A stretch of 64,000 nt of DNA. Source: Sulfitobacter faviae. Lineage in GTDB: Bacteria > Pseudomonadota > Alphaproteobacteria > Rhodobacterales > Rhodobacteraceae. Of this stretch, positions 10,109 through 20,573 are shown piece after piece (position 1 is the stretch's first letter; the number at the start of each line of letters is the position of its first letter). The stretch spans positions 310,001 to 374,000 of the forward strand of contig NZ_PGFQ01000001.1 of NCBI RefSeq assembly GCF_029870955.1. Direction: 5' to 3'. Both the position numbers and the translations under genes were made by a program. The notes under the pieces were generated by a model, which was given only the letters and a program-made list of their open reading frames with translations, searched no databases and was not told the DNA's origin.

Positions 10109-11269
10109 TCAGGCCGCCTTGCGGGTAAGCGCGCCTTCAAGGCTTGAGACCAGTGTCACCCCTGCCAACCCATAGCCGTTGAAGGCGGTCGACATGGCGA
10201 TGGAATAGGCCCCCATGCCGCCGAACAAGAGGTAATCCCCGGTTTGCGCATCTTCGGGCAGCGGCAGCCCATCGGGCAGACGGTCCAGCGAATCGCAGGT
10301 CGGGCCGAAGACCACGCGCGGCTTGGCTGCCCCCTGACGCCGCATGCCATCGGGGCCGACCACATCGACAAGCCCCGAAAGCCCCATGTCGCGCAGATCA
10401 GGCAGCCCGCCATAGATACCATCGTTCAGAAAGACAGTCCGCCCGTCGTTGCGCATCCCCTTGATGCGGGTGGCCAACACGGCGGCATCGGCCACCATCG
10501 CACGGCCCGGCTCGCAGAGCAGCGCAGGCGCACCCGCGCCAAAGCTCTCGGCCAGCGCCGCTTTGACGGCGGCAAAGACGGCTCGGTGGTCCGGCGCGTC
10601 AAACCCACGGTCCACGGCGAAGCCCCCGCCGATGTTCAGCCGGTCGATCGAGACACCGGCCATGCGCAGAATATCCGCCGCCGCATGGACATATTGCACC
10701 CAAGCCTGCGGATCGTTGCACTGCGTGCCGGGGTGGAAACACATCGACGGCGTGAACCCCATCTCGACAACCGCGCGCAACAGCACCGCCGCCTCTTCAG
10801 GGACCGCGCCGAATTTTGAGCCGAAGTCATAGGCCGCGCCCTTCACCGGCAAGGCAAAGCGCACCGCCACCTCATTGTCGCGCGGCACGTCGCGCAGCTT
10901 GGCCAGTTCCGACATGTCGTCGACCGACCAGCTATAGACCCGCGCCGCGATCCCGGCCTCCACCTCGGAGGTCGAGCGCACGGGGTTGTTGTAATGCAGC
11001 ACCGCCTGCGGGCAGACCGCCCGCACCGCCGCCATCTCTGCCGGAGAGGCGACATCGAAGGTGGTGATCCCTGCCGCGACAAGGTTCGACAGCACCTCCG
11101 CCCGGTCGTTCGCCTTGATCGCATAGGTCACCAGCCCGTCGAAATCCGCCTGAAACCGCCGCGCGGTGGCTTGCAGCACCGAAGGGGCCAGAAACAACGC
11201 CGGCGCGTCGGGGCGGTGTTTCGCCAGATAGGCTGTGGGCGTGTCGGAAAGGGGAGTGATATGCTGCAT
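10109..11269 (-). CDS. PLP-dependent ornithine/lysine decarboxylase-like enzyme (fold type III)
   Basis: 386-residue alanine-racemase-fold decarboxylase. The PLP-binding Lys is in TYAIKAN near residue 51, the phosphate-binding glycines are in NIGGGFAVD, and CEPGR plus the catalytic-site GPTCDSLD are present, as in eukaryotic-type ornithine decarboxylases. It would make putrescine (or cadaverine) for polyamine synthesis. It is divergent from an Lrp/AsnC regulator with 100 bp between them. Carboxynorspermidine or diaminopimelate decarboxylase are less likely because GPTCDS is characteristic of the ODC branch. Confidence 0.87.
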   Translation of the reverse strand: MQHITPLSDTPTAYLAKHRPDAPALFLAPSVLQATARRFQADFDGLVTYAIKANDRAEVLSNLVAAGITTFDVASPAEMAAVRAVCPQAVLHYNNPVRSTSEVEAGIAARVYSWSVDDMSELAKLRDVPRDNEVAVRFALPVKGAAYDFGSKFGAVPEEAAVLLRAVVEMGFTPSMCFHPGTQCNDPQAWVQYVHAAADILRMAGVSIDRLNIGGGFAVDRGFDAPDHRAVFAAVKAALAESFGAGAPALLCEPGRAMVADAAVLATRIKGMRNDGRTVFLNDGIYGGLPDLRDMGLSGLVDVVGPDGMRRQGAAKPRVVFGPTCDSLDRLPDGLPLPEDAQTGDYLLFGGMGAYSIAMSTAFNGYGLAGVTLVSSLEGALTRKAA

Positions 11270-11302
11270 GGGGGCCTCTTCACTGCTTTTCCCCAGTGAA
11301 GC

Positions 11303-11356
11303 GCGAATTTTGGTCGATTCATCGTGTCATACCGCCTAAAGTGATGCGAACTTTGG
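11303..11356. promoter_or_regulatory. Candidate operator pair between decarboxylase and Lrp genes
   Basis: Two direct repeats, GCGAATTTTGG at 11303-11313 and GCGAACTTTGG at 11346-11356, are 43 bp apart (about four helical turns) in the short divergent promoter region. Spaced same-face repeats are typical of Lrp/AsnC octamer binding. This is inference from position and spacing only. Confidence 0.35.
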
Positions 11357-11369
11357 GCGAAGTGACAGC

Positions 11370-11810
11370 ATGACGGCACAACTTGACGATACCGACCGCG
11401 CTTTGATCGCGGCGCTGCAATCCAATGCTCGCCAGCCGGTCGCCGATCTGGCGCGCGGCCTTGGCCTTGCCCGCACCACCGTTCAAGCCCGGCTGGAACG
11501 GTTGGAACGCGGCGGCGCCATCCTCGGCTATACGCTGCGTTTGGGCGAAGCGGCCCGCGCGCCGCTACATGCCACGGCGCTGGTCAATATCGAGCTGCGC
11601 GCAGGCCCCGCGGTTTTAGCGCGGCTGCGCAGCCTGCCTGCGGTGCAGGTGGTGCATACCACCTCGGGCCGCTTTGACCTACTGGTGCAGATCGCGGCGC
11701 AAACCACGCAGGAGTTGGACGAGACCCTCGACCGCATTGGCGAGACGCGCGGCGTCAAGGGCAGTGAGAGCCTGATCCACCTCAGCACCAAGATCGACCG
11801 CAGCGGCTGA
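11370..11810 (+). CDS. Lrp/AsnC-family transcriptional regulator
   Basis: 146 residues with an N-terminal helix-turn-helix (NARQPVADLARGLGLARTTV) and a C-terminal RAM domain (VVHTTSGRFDLLVQIAAQTT). It is divergent from the ornithine-decarboxylase-like gene and most likely controls it and itself in response to an amino acid. The effector is not predictable. Confidence 0.88.
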   Translation: MTAQLDDTDRALIAALQSNARQPVADLARGLGLARTTVQARLERLERGGAILGYTLRLGEAARAPLHATALVNIELRAGPAVLARLRSLPAVQVVHTTSGRFDLLVQIAAQTTQELDETLDRIGETRGVKGSESLIHLSTKIDRSG

Positions 11811-11894
11811 GCCCTGCCCCCGCGCCTCAAGCCCCTGTCAGGGGTCTTTCCCTTACCGCGCCAGAGCGCTAAACGGGGCGCAACAAAAGGGATC

Positions 11895-14832
11895 ATGACC
11901 ATGGCACTCGAAAAGACCTTCAACGCCGCCGAGGCGGAAAGCCGCATCTACGCCGATTGGGAGACCAAGGGCGCGTTCAAAGCGGGCGCGAATGCGCAGC
12001 GGGACGCGCATTTCTCGGTGATGATCCCGCCGCCGAATGTCACCGGCTCGCTGCACATGGGCCATGCCTTCAACAACACGCTACAGGATATCCTCGTGCG
12101 CTGGCACCGGATGCAGGGTTTCGACACGCTGTGGCAGCCGGGTCAGGACCACGCGGGGATTGCCACGCAGATGGTGGTGGAACGCGAATTGGCCGCCACC
12201 GGCCAGCCCGGCCGCCGCGAGCTGGGCCGCGAGGCTTTCACCGCCAAGGTCTGGGAGCAAAAGCAGAAATCCGGCGGCACGATCATCGACCAGCTGCGCC
12301 GTCTGGGTGCCTCCTGCGACTGGTCGCGCAACGCCTTCACCATGTCCGGCGCGCCCGGCGCCCCGAGGGCGAGGAAGGCAACTTCCACGATGCCGTGATC
12401 AAGGTCTTCGTGGACATGTACAACAAGGGGCTGATCTACCGCGGCAAGCGGCTGGTCAACTGGGATCCGCATTTCGAGACCGCGATCTCCGACCTCGAGG
12501 TCGAGAGCACCGAGGTCGACGGCCACATGTGGCACTTCAAATACCCCCTCGCGGGCGGTGAAACCTATACCTATGTGGAGAAGGACGAAGACGGCAACGT
12601 GCTCTTCGAGGAAGAGCGCGACTATATTTCCATCGCCACCACCCGGCCCGAGACCATGCTGGGCGACGGTGCTGTTGCAGTTCATCCATCAGATGCGCGT
12701 TACGCCTCAATCGTCGGTAAACTTTGCGAAATTCCCGTTGGCCCGAAAGAGCAGCGCCGCCTCATTCCGATCATCACCGACGAATATCCGGACAAGAACT
12801 TCGGCTCGGGCGCGGTGAAGATCACCGGTGCGCATGACTTCAACGACTACGGCGTCGCCAAGCGCAACAACATCCCGCTCTACGCGCTGATGGACACCCA
12901 AGGCCGGATGCGCGCCGATGGCTTGCCCTACGATCAGGCCGCCGCCCGCGCGCAGGCCATCGCCGAGGGCTCCGAAGCCGCGCCCGAGGACGCAACCGAG
13001 ATCAACCTGGTTCCGGAAGCCTACCGTGGCCTCGATCGTTTCGAGGCCCGCAAGCGCGTGGTCGAAGACGTGACAGCCGAAGGCCTCGCCGTGATGACCG
13101 AGGCGACCGATCCCCGCCTTGGCCGCGCCGCCAAGAAGGCCCCGTCGAGCCCGGCGAGGGCGGCGAGATGCGCACCGAGGAAGAGAACCTCGTGCCGCTA
13201 GTGGAGGCCAAGAAGATCATGCAGCCCTTCGGCGACCGCTCCAAGGTGGTGATCGAGCCGATGCTGACCGACCAGTGGTTCGTCGCCACCGACAAGATCG
13301 TGCAGCCCGCCATCGACGCCGTGCGCTCGGGAGAAGTGACGATCCTGCCCGAACAGGACCGCAAGGTGTATTTCCATTGGCTTGAGAACATCGAGCCGTG
13401 GTGCATTTCGCGTCAGCTTTGGTGGGGCCATCAGATCCCGGTGTGGTTCGACGACGAGGGCAACGAATATTGCGCCCCCACCGAGGAAGAGGCGCAGGCC
13501 ATGGCGCCGGGCAAGACCCTGCGCCGCGATCCCGACGTGCTCGACACGTGGTTCTCCTCCGGCCTCTGGCCCATCGGCACGCTGGGCTGGCCCGAGCAGA
13601 CGGCGGAGCTGGAAAAATACTTCCCCACCTCCGTGCTGGTCACCGGCTTCGACATCATCTTCTTCTGGGTCGCCCGGATGATGATGATGCAATATGCCGT
13701 GGTCGACCAAAAACCCTTCGACACCGTCTATGTCCACGCGCTGGTGCGCGACGAGAAGGGCAAGAAGATGTCGAAAAGCTTGGGCAATGTGCTCGATCCG
13801 CTGGAGCTGATCGACGACTACGGCGCCGACGCCGTGCGCTTCACCCTGACCTCGATGGCGGCGATGGGGCGCGATCTGAAGCTCTCGACGCAGCGCATCG
13901 CGGGCTACCGCAACTTCGGCACCAAGCTGTGGAACGCGCATCGCTTTGCCGAGATGAACGGCGTGTTTGAGGCCATGCCCGCCGCCTTGCCGCAGCCCAC
14001 CGCCACGCTGAACAAGTGGATCGTGGGCGAGACCGCCCGGGTGCGCGAGGAGGTCGATGCCGCACTCGGCAACTTCCGCTTCAACGACGCGGCCAACGCG
14101 CTCTACGCCTTTGTTTGGGGCAAGGTCTGCGACTGGTATGTGGAGCTGTCGAAGCCTCTGTTGCAGGACGACGCGCCCGAGGCTGCGGAAACCCGTGCGA
14201 CCATGGCTTGGGTGCTGGAGCAATGCCTGATCCTGCTTCACCCGATCATGCCCTTCATCACCGAGGAGCTCTGGCAGACCACCGCCAAGCGCGATGAGCT
14301 TCTGGCCCTCACCGATTGGCCCGCCTACACCACTGCCGATCTGCTCGATGCCGACGCGGACCGGGAGCTCAATTGGGTGATCGGCCTCATCGAGAGCATC
14401 CGCTCGGCGCGCCAGCAGATGCACGTGCCCGCCGGGCTGAAAGTGCCGATGCTGGTGACAGAGATGGACGAGGCAGCACAAGGGGCATGGGACCGCAACG
14501 AGGTGATGATCAAGCGTCTGGCGCGGGTTGAGAGCCTCGAGAAGGCCGACAGCTTCCCCAAGGGCACCGTCTCGATCGCGGCCCCGGGGGCGAGCTTCGG
14601 CCTGCCCTTGGCCGGCCTCATCGACATCGACGCCGAGAAGGCGCGTCTGCAGAAATCGCTCGACAAGCTGGGCAAGGAGATCGGTGGGCTGAAGGGGCGT
14701 TTGAACAACCCCAAGTTCGCCGCCTCCGCGCCGGAAGAGGTGGTGGCCGAAGCGCAGGCGAACCTCGCGGCGCGTCAGGAAGAGGCGGACCAATTGCAGG
14801 CGGCACTGGACCGGTTGGCGGAACTGGGCTGA
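11895..14832 (+). CDS. valS: Valyl-tRNA synthetase (two one-base frame interruptions)
   Basis: Restored length 979 residues, normal for alphaproteobacterial ValRS. The HIGH signature appears as GSLHMGHAF and the KMSKS loop as KKMSKSLGN. The editing domain contains the [10 protein letters not shown] motif. A C-terminal coiled-coil arm ([17 protein letters not shown]) is present. The frame breaks twice: at the CCCC of 12361-12364 and at the CCCC of 13140-13143. Adding one C at each place gives a seamless protein. ValRS is essential and this is the only copy seen, so these are probably sequence errors. A second Met two codons downstream is an equally possible start. Confidence 0.95.
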
Positions 14833-14843
14833 GACCAACAAAG

Positions 14844-15219
14844 CCGGGCAGCGCCAGACCGCGGGATGGCGCTGCATAGGGGGCAGTTGGGCAGTTTATC
14901 TCCGCCGCGTTTACGCCAAGTTCGCAGGAATGCACTTCGATTGCAAAAGAGCCAGCCCGGGGGCGGTCTGGCGCTGCCCGGCGGCCTTGCGGCCTTGTTT
15001 CCGGGCTGTAGCGAGACGGGCAATCGGCGTGCTAGCCGGGGAGTGCCAGACCGCGGGTTGGCGCATCTAACGCGCCAGTTGGGCAATTTATCCCCGCAGC
15101 ACTTACGCCAAGCTCACAGGACAGCACTTCGGTTGCAAAAGCGCCAGCCCGTTCGGGCGGTCTGGCGCTGCCCGGCGGCCTGCGGCCTTGATTCCGGGCT
15201 GTCAGGCGCAAGGCCAATG
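14844..15219. repeat. Tandem pair of ~190-bp inverted-repeat-flanked elements
   Basis: The 400-bp gap between valS and the crotonase gene holds two diverged copies of one unit, starting at 14844 and 15036. In copy 1 the 19-bp arms CCGGGCAGCGCCAGACCGC (14844-14862) and its exact complement (14963-14981) enclose 100 bp. In copy 2 the left arm (15036-15054) has two mismatches and the right arm (15157-15175) is perfect. Inner parts share blocks such as TTACGCCAAG and TTGCAAAAG. A nested hairpin GCAGCGCCA/TGGCGCTGC lies in copy 1. The frames that cross it look like chance translations of the repeat. Function unknown; a short mobile repeat or a structured RNA are options. Confidence 0.8.
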
Positions 15220-15233
15220 CCGCGCTTGCCGTC

Positions 15234-16025
15234 CTACTTAAACACCGCAGGCCGCTTGCCGAACTCCGCCGCGATCACCTCCATCTGCTCGGGCTTGCCC
15301 AACAGCGCCGCCTGCTCGCGCGACTCGGCCTCAAGCACATCCAAATCCGACGCCCCCGACTCCGCATAGCCAATCAACCGTTTCGCCGCCTTCACCGCGT
15401 TCGGCCCCTTCCCCGCGATCACCTGCGCCAGCTCCAACGCCGCCGCCTGCGGGTCTTCGGCGACCTCGGTCACCAGCCCCCAACGCTCGGCCTGCGTGGC
15501 CTCCACGGGCGCGGCGGTATAGGTCAACCGCCGCAACACGTCCGAGCGCACCAGCCGCGGCAGCAGCACCATACCGCCCATATCCGGCACGATGCCCCAT
15601 TTCATCTCCATCACCGCGAGCTTCGTATCCGGCGCGGCAATCCGAATATCTGCCCCAAGCGCCAGCTGCATCCCGGCGCCGAAAACCACCCCATGCAGCG
15701 CCGCGATCACCGGGATTTCCAAACGGTGCCAAACCATCGACACCTCTTGCCATTTGTTCGTCGAGCCCTCGCCATGGCTGCGGGGCATGATCAGCGCCTC
15801 AACATCCTGCCCCAGCATCCCCGACAGCCCGCCAATATCAATGCCCGCGCAAAAGCCTTTGCCCTCGCCCGAGAGCAACACCACCCGGGCGTCCGAGGCC
15901 GCAACCTCCTGCCCTGCCGCGATGATCGCCTCGATCATCTCATCATCCACCGCGTTCATCTTGTCGGCGCGGGTGAGGGTGACATGGGCGATATGGTCTT
16001 CGATCCGGGTGGTGACGCGGGGCAT
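15234..16025 (-). CDS. Crotonase-family protein (enoyl-CoA hydratase/isomerase)
   Basis: 263 residues from the ATG at 16025, which follows a CAGGAG ribosome site. Oxyanion-hole regions are seen: GEGKGFCAGID and HGVVFGAGMQLALGADIR. In the second, Glu of typical hydratases is replaced by GAGMQ, and the acidic residue near MKWGIVPDMGG is retained, so an isomerase or other crotonase reaction is possible. C-terminal helices end in EFGKRPAVFK, as in ECH family proteins. It probably acts in acyl-CoA degradation. No obvious operon partner. Confidence 0.87.
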   Translation of the reverse strand: MPRVTTRIEDHIAHVTLTRADKMNAVDDEMIEAIIAAGQEVAASDARVVLLSGEGKGFCAGIDIGGLSGMLGQDVEALIMPRSHGEGSTNKWQEVSMVWHRLEIPVIAALHGVVFGAGMQLALGADIRIAAPDTKLAVMEMKWGIVPDMGGMVLLPRLVRSDVLRRLTYTAAPVEATQAERWGLVTEVAEDPQAAALELAQVIAGKGPNAVKAAKRLIGYAESGASDLDVLEAESREQAALLGKPEQMEVIAAEFGKRPAVFK

Positions 16026-16144
16026 GGCTGTTCTCCTGAATGTTTGGCGCAGTTCACCGCAGATCACCGCGCGGCACCAGCAAAACGTGGCGGCAGGTGC
16101 TGCGGCACTTGCCCTCTCACGGGCCCGCCCCTACACCTTGGCGC

Positions 16145-17247
16145 ATGACATATGCACGCCTCACCCCCTCGCCCAACGCCTGCCCGCCAATGTCCCCTTC
16201 GTGGGCCCCGAAGCGCAGGAGCGCGTCCTTGGCCGCCCCTTCAAAGCGCGGCTTGGCGCCAATGAAAACGTCTTTGGCCCCTCGCCCCGCGCCATCGCGG
16301 CCATGGCAGAGACCGAGATGTGGAAATATGGCGATTCTGAAAGCATGGAGTTGCGCGCGGCGCTGGCCGAACTGCACGGCATCGCGCCCGAGAACATCAT
16401 CGTCGGCGAAGGGATCGACGGGCTGCTGGGCTATCTCGTCCGTCTGCTGGTGGGCGAAGGCGATGCGGTGGTGACCTCCGAAGGCGCCTACCCGACCTTC
16501 AACTACCACGTCACGGGCTTTGGCGGCGTGCTGCACAGGGTGCCCTACCGCGACGATCACGAAGACCCGGCGGCGCTTTTCACCAAGGCGGCGGAGGTGG
16601 ATGCCAAGCTGGTCTACCTCGCCAACCCCGACAACCCGATGGGCACTTGGCATGAGGGCGCGGCACTGGCACGCGCGCTCGACGACCTGCCCCAAGGCAG
16701 CCTGCTGTTGCTGGATGAAGCCTATATCGAATGCGCCCCCGAGGGCACCGCACCCGAACTTTCCGCCGATGACCCGCGGGTGATCCGGATGCGGACCTTC
16801 TCCAAAGCCTACGGCCTTGCCGGGGCGCGGATCGGCTATGCCATCGCCGCGCCCGAGTTGATCACCGCCTTTCACAAGGTCCGCAATCACTTTGGCCTGA
16901 ACCGCGCGGCGCAGGCGGGGGCTTTGGCGGCGGTGCAGGATCAGAGCTACCTGAAAGAGGTTCAGACCAAGATCGCCGAAGCCCGCCGCCGGATCGCCCA
17001 AATCGCCGAAGAAAACGGGCTCAGCACCCTCCCCTCTGCCGCCAATTTCGTCGCGGTCGACTGTGGCCGCGATGGCGCTTTCGCCAAGGCGGTGCTCGAC
17101 GCGCTGGTGGCGCGGGGGATCTTCGTGCGCATGCCCTTTGCCGCCCCGCAAAACCGCTGCATCCGCATCAGTTGCAGCACGGCGGAGGAGCTGGATCACT
17201 TCGCCGCCGCCTTGCCCGAGGCCTTAGCGGACGCGCGCGGGGCTTAA
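16145..17247 (+). CDS. Class I/II PLP aminotransferase, HisC-like (one-base frame interruption)
   Basis: Restored length 367 residues. The start at 16145 encodes MTYARLTP and continues as LAQRLPANVPFVGPE only if one C is added to the CCCCC at 16164-16168. RLGANENVFGPSP is the HisC-type substrate loop; the PLP Lys is in TFSKAYGLAGARIGY and the cofactor Asp in LLDEAYIEC; the C-terminal Arg is in RCIRISCST. It may be a histidinol-phosphate, phenylalanine or other aromatic aminotransferase. The his genes lie 17 kb away, so hisC cannot be assigned. Its stop overlaps that of the next, convergent gene. Confidence 0.85.
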
Positions 17248-18452
17248 GCCCCGCCGATCACCTCCGCCGCCGCCTGCAAGGCGCCCGGCCCGTGGTCGAT
17301 CTTCAGCGCCGAAAGCCCGGCTTCGATCCCGCCAAGCAGCCCCATGATCATATGGCCATTCACATGGCCCATATGGCCAAGGCGGAAGAACCCGTGCCAC
17401 GCAGGTTCCCCCGGCAGGGCCATGCCCAGACCCACGCCCAGTGTGAGCCCCAAATTGCCCTGCACCCAATCGCGCAACTCGGTCGCATGGGGCGCTTGCA
17501 GCCGCAGCGCGGTGACGGCATGGCTGCGCAGGGCGCGGTCTTCGATGTTGAACCGCAGGCTGCCCTCAGCCGACCACGCCTCACAGGCCGCCCAGACCGC
17601 CCGGGCCAGCGTTTCATGGCGCTGCCAGACCTGCTCGATCCCTTCTTCATGGATGATATCGAGGGCGGCGCGCAGGCCGTAGAGGTGATGCGTCGGCGCC
17701 GTGCCGCCGTGGTATTGATAAAACTCCTGCGCATGGGCGCGCGGCGACCAGTCCCAATAGCGGCTCACGCGGGGCAGACGCGCACGGGCTTCCTCGGCCC
17801 GGTCGTTGAAAAAGACGAAGGCCATGCCCGGCGGCACCATCAGCCCTTTTTGCGAAGCGGTGACCATGACATCAACGCCCCAAGCGTCCATCTCAAAGCG
17901 CTCACAGCCCAATGACGCGATGCAATCGGCCATCAAGAGCGCGGGGTGGCCCGCCTCATCCAACAGGCGGCGCAGGCCCGGCACATCGTTGCGGACCGAG
18001 CTTGAGGTGTCCACATGCACCGCCATCACCGCCTTGATTTGGTGGCCGCTGTCGGCCTTCAGGCGTTCGGCCACCTGTGCGAGGTCGACGGGCGCGTTGC
18101 GGCCAAAGTCGAGGATATCCACCTCCGCCCCCAGCCCCGTCGCCATTTCGGCCCAGCCATGGCCGAAACGCCCCGTGGCCAGCACCAACACCCGGTCGCC
18201 GGGGGCTATGACATTGCTCAGCGCGGCTTCCCAAGCGCCGTGGCCGTTGCTGATATACATCGCCACATGACGATCTGTACGCGCCACGCGCTTCAGGTCA
18301 GCGGCCAGTGCAGGCATCATCTCGACCAACTCGCCTTCATAGATATTGGGGGCCGCGCGGTGCATCGCGCTCAGCACCGCGTCGGGCATGACCGAGGGGC
18401 CGGGAATGGCGAGGTACGAACGACCGGGGGCGAGTTTATTCTGCTTTATCAT
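17244..18452 (-). CDS. Class V aminotransferase (serine/alanine-glyoxylate type)
   Basis: 402 residues from MIKQNKLAPGRSYLAIPGPS. PGPSVMPDAVL, the cofactor-binding ISNGHGAWE, MADCIASLGCERFEMD and the PLP Lys in TASQKGLMVPPG identify a fold type I class V enzyme related to alanine/serine-glyoxylate aminotransferases. HMGHVN near the C terminus carries a family Arg-neighbour motif. Likely roles are glycine/serine or purine-derived glyoxylate metabolism; the donor is not certain. An in-frame upstream extension to 18668 is low-complexity and rejected. Confidence 0.85.
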   Translation of the reverse strand: MIKQNKLAPGRSYLAIPGPSVMPDAVLSAMHRAAPNIYEGELVEMMPALAADLKRVARTDRHVAMYISNGHGAWEAALSNVIAPGDRVLVLATGRFGHGWAEMATGLGAEVDILDFGRNAPVDLAQVAERLKADSGHQIKAVMAVHVDTSSSVRNDVPGLRRLLDEAGHPALLMADCIASLGCERFEMDAWGVDVMVTASQKGLMVPPGMAFVFFNDRAEEARARLPRVSRYWDWSPRAHAQEFYQYHGGTAPTHHLYGLRAALDIIHEEGIEQVWQRHETLARAVWAACEAWSAEGSLRFNIEDRALRSHAVTALRLQAPHATELRDWVQGNLGLTLGVGLGMALPGEPAWHGFFRLGHMGHVNGHMIMGLLGGIEAGLSALKIDHGPGALQAAAEVIGGA

Positions 18453-18685
18453 GATATTGGCTGCCGTTTTGAAAATGCGTGACCGGGGGACGGTCGCGCG
18501 CAGCTTACTGCCCGGCAGGCCGGGGTCAACACGCGATCGGACCTTAGGTAAGGCGCGCCCCCGCGCCGCCCTTCCACGCGCGCAGGCCACCCCCTGCCCG
18601 CCTTGCGCGCCCTGCGCGATGCCTTGCCCTGCCTGCGCGGCTTTCGTACACGGGATCAGACTGCCCAAAAGGATCAGGCACCGGT

Positions 18686-20541
18686 ATGAATGATGACAGT
18701 TACACCTCCGCGCAGTTGATGCGCTGGCTTTGGCGGGACTATCTAAAGAAACACACCGGTCTGATGGCCATCGCGGTGATCTTCATGATCATCGAAGGCT
18801 CCACCTTGGGCGTGCTGGCCAAACTGATGGAGCCGATGTTTGACCGCGTCTTCGTCGGCGGCGACCGTGGGGCGCTGGTCTGGGTCGGTCTGGTGCTGGT
18901 GGCGATCTTTGCGCTGCGGGCGCTCGCCACGGTGGTGCAAAAGGTGCTGCTGACCCGCGTGGCACAGCGCACGGCGGCGGATCTGCGCATCGACCTGCTT
19001 GACCGGATGATGCAGCAAGACGGCGCCTTTCACCAAAGCCACCCGCCCGGCTTTCTGGTGCAACGCGTGCAATCGGATGTGAATGCGGTCAGCGATGTCT
19101 GGCGTGCGGTGATCACCGGCGCGGGGCGCGATCTGGTGGGGCTGGTGATCCTCATGGGCGTGGCCATCGCGATTGACCCGATCTGGGCGCTTCTGGCAAT
19201 GGTCGGCGTGCCGCTGATGGTGCTGCCCGCCGCCATCGCCCAGCGTTTCGTCCGCGCCCGCTCGCGCGAGGCGCGCGATATCGGAGCCAGCCTCTCGACC
19301 CGGCTGGACGAGGTTTTCCACGGCATCGTACAAATCAAGCTCAACGCGCTGGAGGACTACCAGGCCCGCCAGTACCGCGAGTTGACCCGCACCTTTATCC
19401 GCACCGAAGTCCGTGCCGCCTTTGGCAACTCTGCGATCCCAGCGATGATCGACATCATGTCGGGCATCGGCTTCATGGCCGTGATCGTCTATGGCGGTTC
19501 CGAGATCATCGCGGGCAACAAAACCATTGGCGAGTTCATGACCTTCTTCACCTCGCTGGGGTTCATGTTCTCCCCCTGCGGCGTCTCGGGGCGATCAGCG
19601 GCCTATGGCAGATGGCCGCCGCCGCGCTGGAACGGATCAAAGAGCTGCTCGACGCGCCCCTGCACCTGCGCAGCCCGGACAAAGCGCAGGCCGCGCCCGA
19701 TGGCCCGCCCGATGTGACCCTGACAGATGTCTCGCTCTCCTATGGTGACACGAAGGTGTTGAACGGCTTGGACCTGACCGCGAAAGCGGGCCAGACGACC
19801 GCACTGGTCGGGGCCTCGGGGGCGGGGAAATCGACCATCTTCAACCTGCTCACCCGGCTGGTGGACCCGCAAAGCGGCAGCGTGCGGATCGGCGGGGTCG
19901 ACACCAGCGCGATGACCATACCGGACCTGCGCGGCCTCTTCTCTGTCGTGACGCAAGAGGCGCTCTTGTTCGATGAAACCCTGCGCGAAAACATCGTGCT
20001 GGGCCGCGAGAATGTCACCGATGAAGAGCTCGACCGGGTGCTGAAAGCCGCCCATGTGGCGGACTTCCTGCCGCAGTTGGAACAGGGGCTGGAAACCCGC
20101 GTGGGCCCACGCGGCTCAGCCCTGTCGGGCGGGCAGCGCCAGCGCGTGGTGATCGCCCGCGCCCTGCTGCGCGACACGCCGATCCTGCTGTTGGATGAGG
20201 CCACCAGCGCCTTGGACGCGCAATCGGAACAGGTCGTGCAGGATGCGCTTGATCGCCTCGCCAAGGGCCGCACCACCATCGTCATCGCACACCGGCTGTC
20301 GACCATCCGCAGCGCGGATAAGATCGTGGTGATGGACCGGGGCCGCGTCACCGATGAGGGCACCCATGACGAGCTGATGGAACGCGGCGGCATCTATGCC
20401 GACCTCTACCGCCTGCAATATCGAGACGGAAAGACCGTATCGGATGCCCGCGGCCTCAGCGCCCTCTCCGCGAAGAAACGCCGCGAAAGGGCGCGCCAGC
20501 CCAATCTGCTCCAGCGGATCGGGGCGGCGTTCTTTAATTGA
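18686..20541 (+). CDS. ABC exporter, fused permease-ATPase, MsbA-like (one-base frame interruption)
   Basis: Restored length 618 residues. The N-terminal half is a six-helix ABC transmembrane domain (about residues 20-310). The ATPase follows with Walker A GASGAGKST, signature LSGGQRQR, Walker B ILLLDEATSALD and H-loop IVIAHRLST. The frame changes in the CCCCC run at 19572-19576, between FTSLGFMFSP and LRRLGAISGLWQM; one extra C restores it. The type exports lipids, glycans or drugs across the inner membrane. It is a single-gene half transporter, expected to work as a homodimer. Confidence 0.9.
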
Positions 20542-20547
20542 ATGCGC

Positions 20548-20571
20548 GGGGCGTGGGCAAACCCGCGCCCC
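20548..20571. terminator. Convergent intergenic terminator hairpin
   Basis: GGGGCGTGGG and CCCGCGCCCC form a strong stem with a CAAA loop and a short TTT on the plus side. It lies between the convergent ABC exporter and glycosyltransferase genes and may serve both. Confidence 0.6.
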
Positions 20572-20573
20572 TT

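Noticed and set aside
11895..14832. valS as three separate genes or a split synthetase
   Set aside because: The three frames join without loss or overlap when one C is added at two C runs, and the motifs are spread in the normal order.
14775..15217. Minus-strand frames of 103 and 61 codons in the repeat region
   Set aside because: They translate the two copies of the inverted-repeat element and part of valS; similarity between them follows from the DNA repeat.
15592..16144. Long N-terminal extension of the HisC-like aminotransferase
   Set aside because: It is antisense to the crotonase gene. It arises because the real start at 16145 is in another frame owing to a missing C at 16164-16168.
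19612..20541. Separate ABC ATPase gene after a permease gene
   Set aside because: The half-transporter fusion is restored by one base in the C run at 19572-19576; no ribosome site precedes the second frame.
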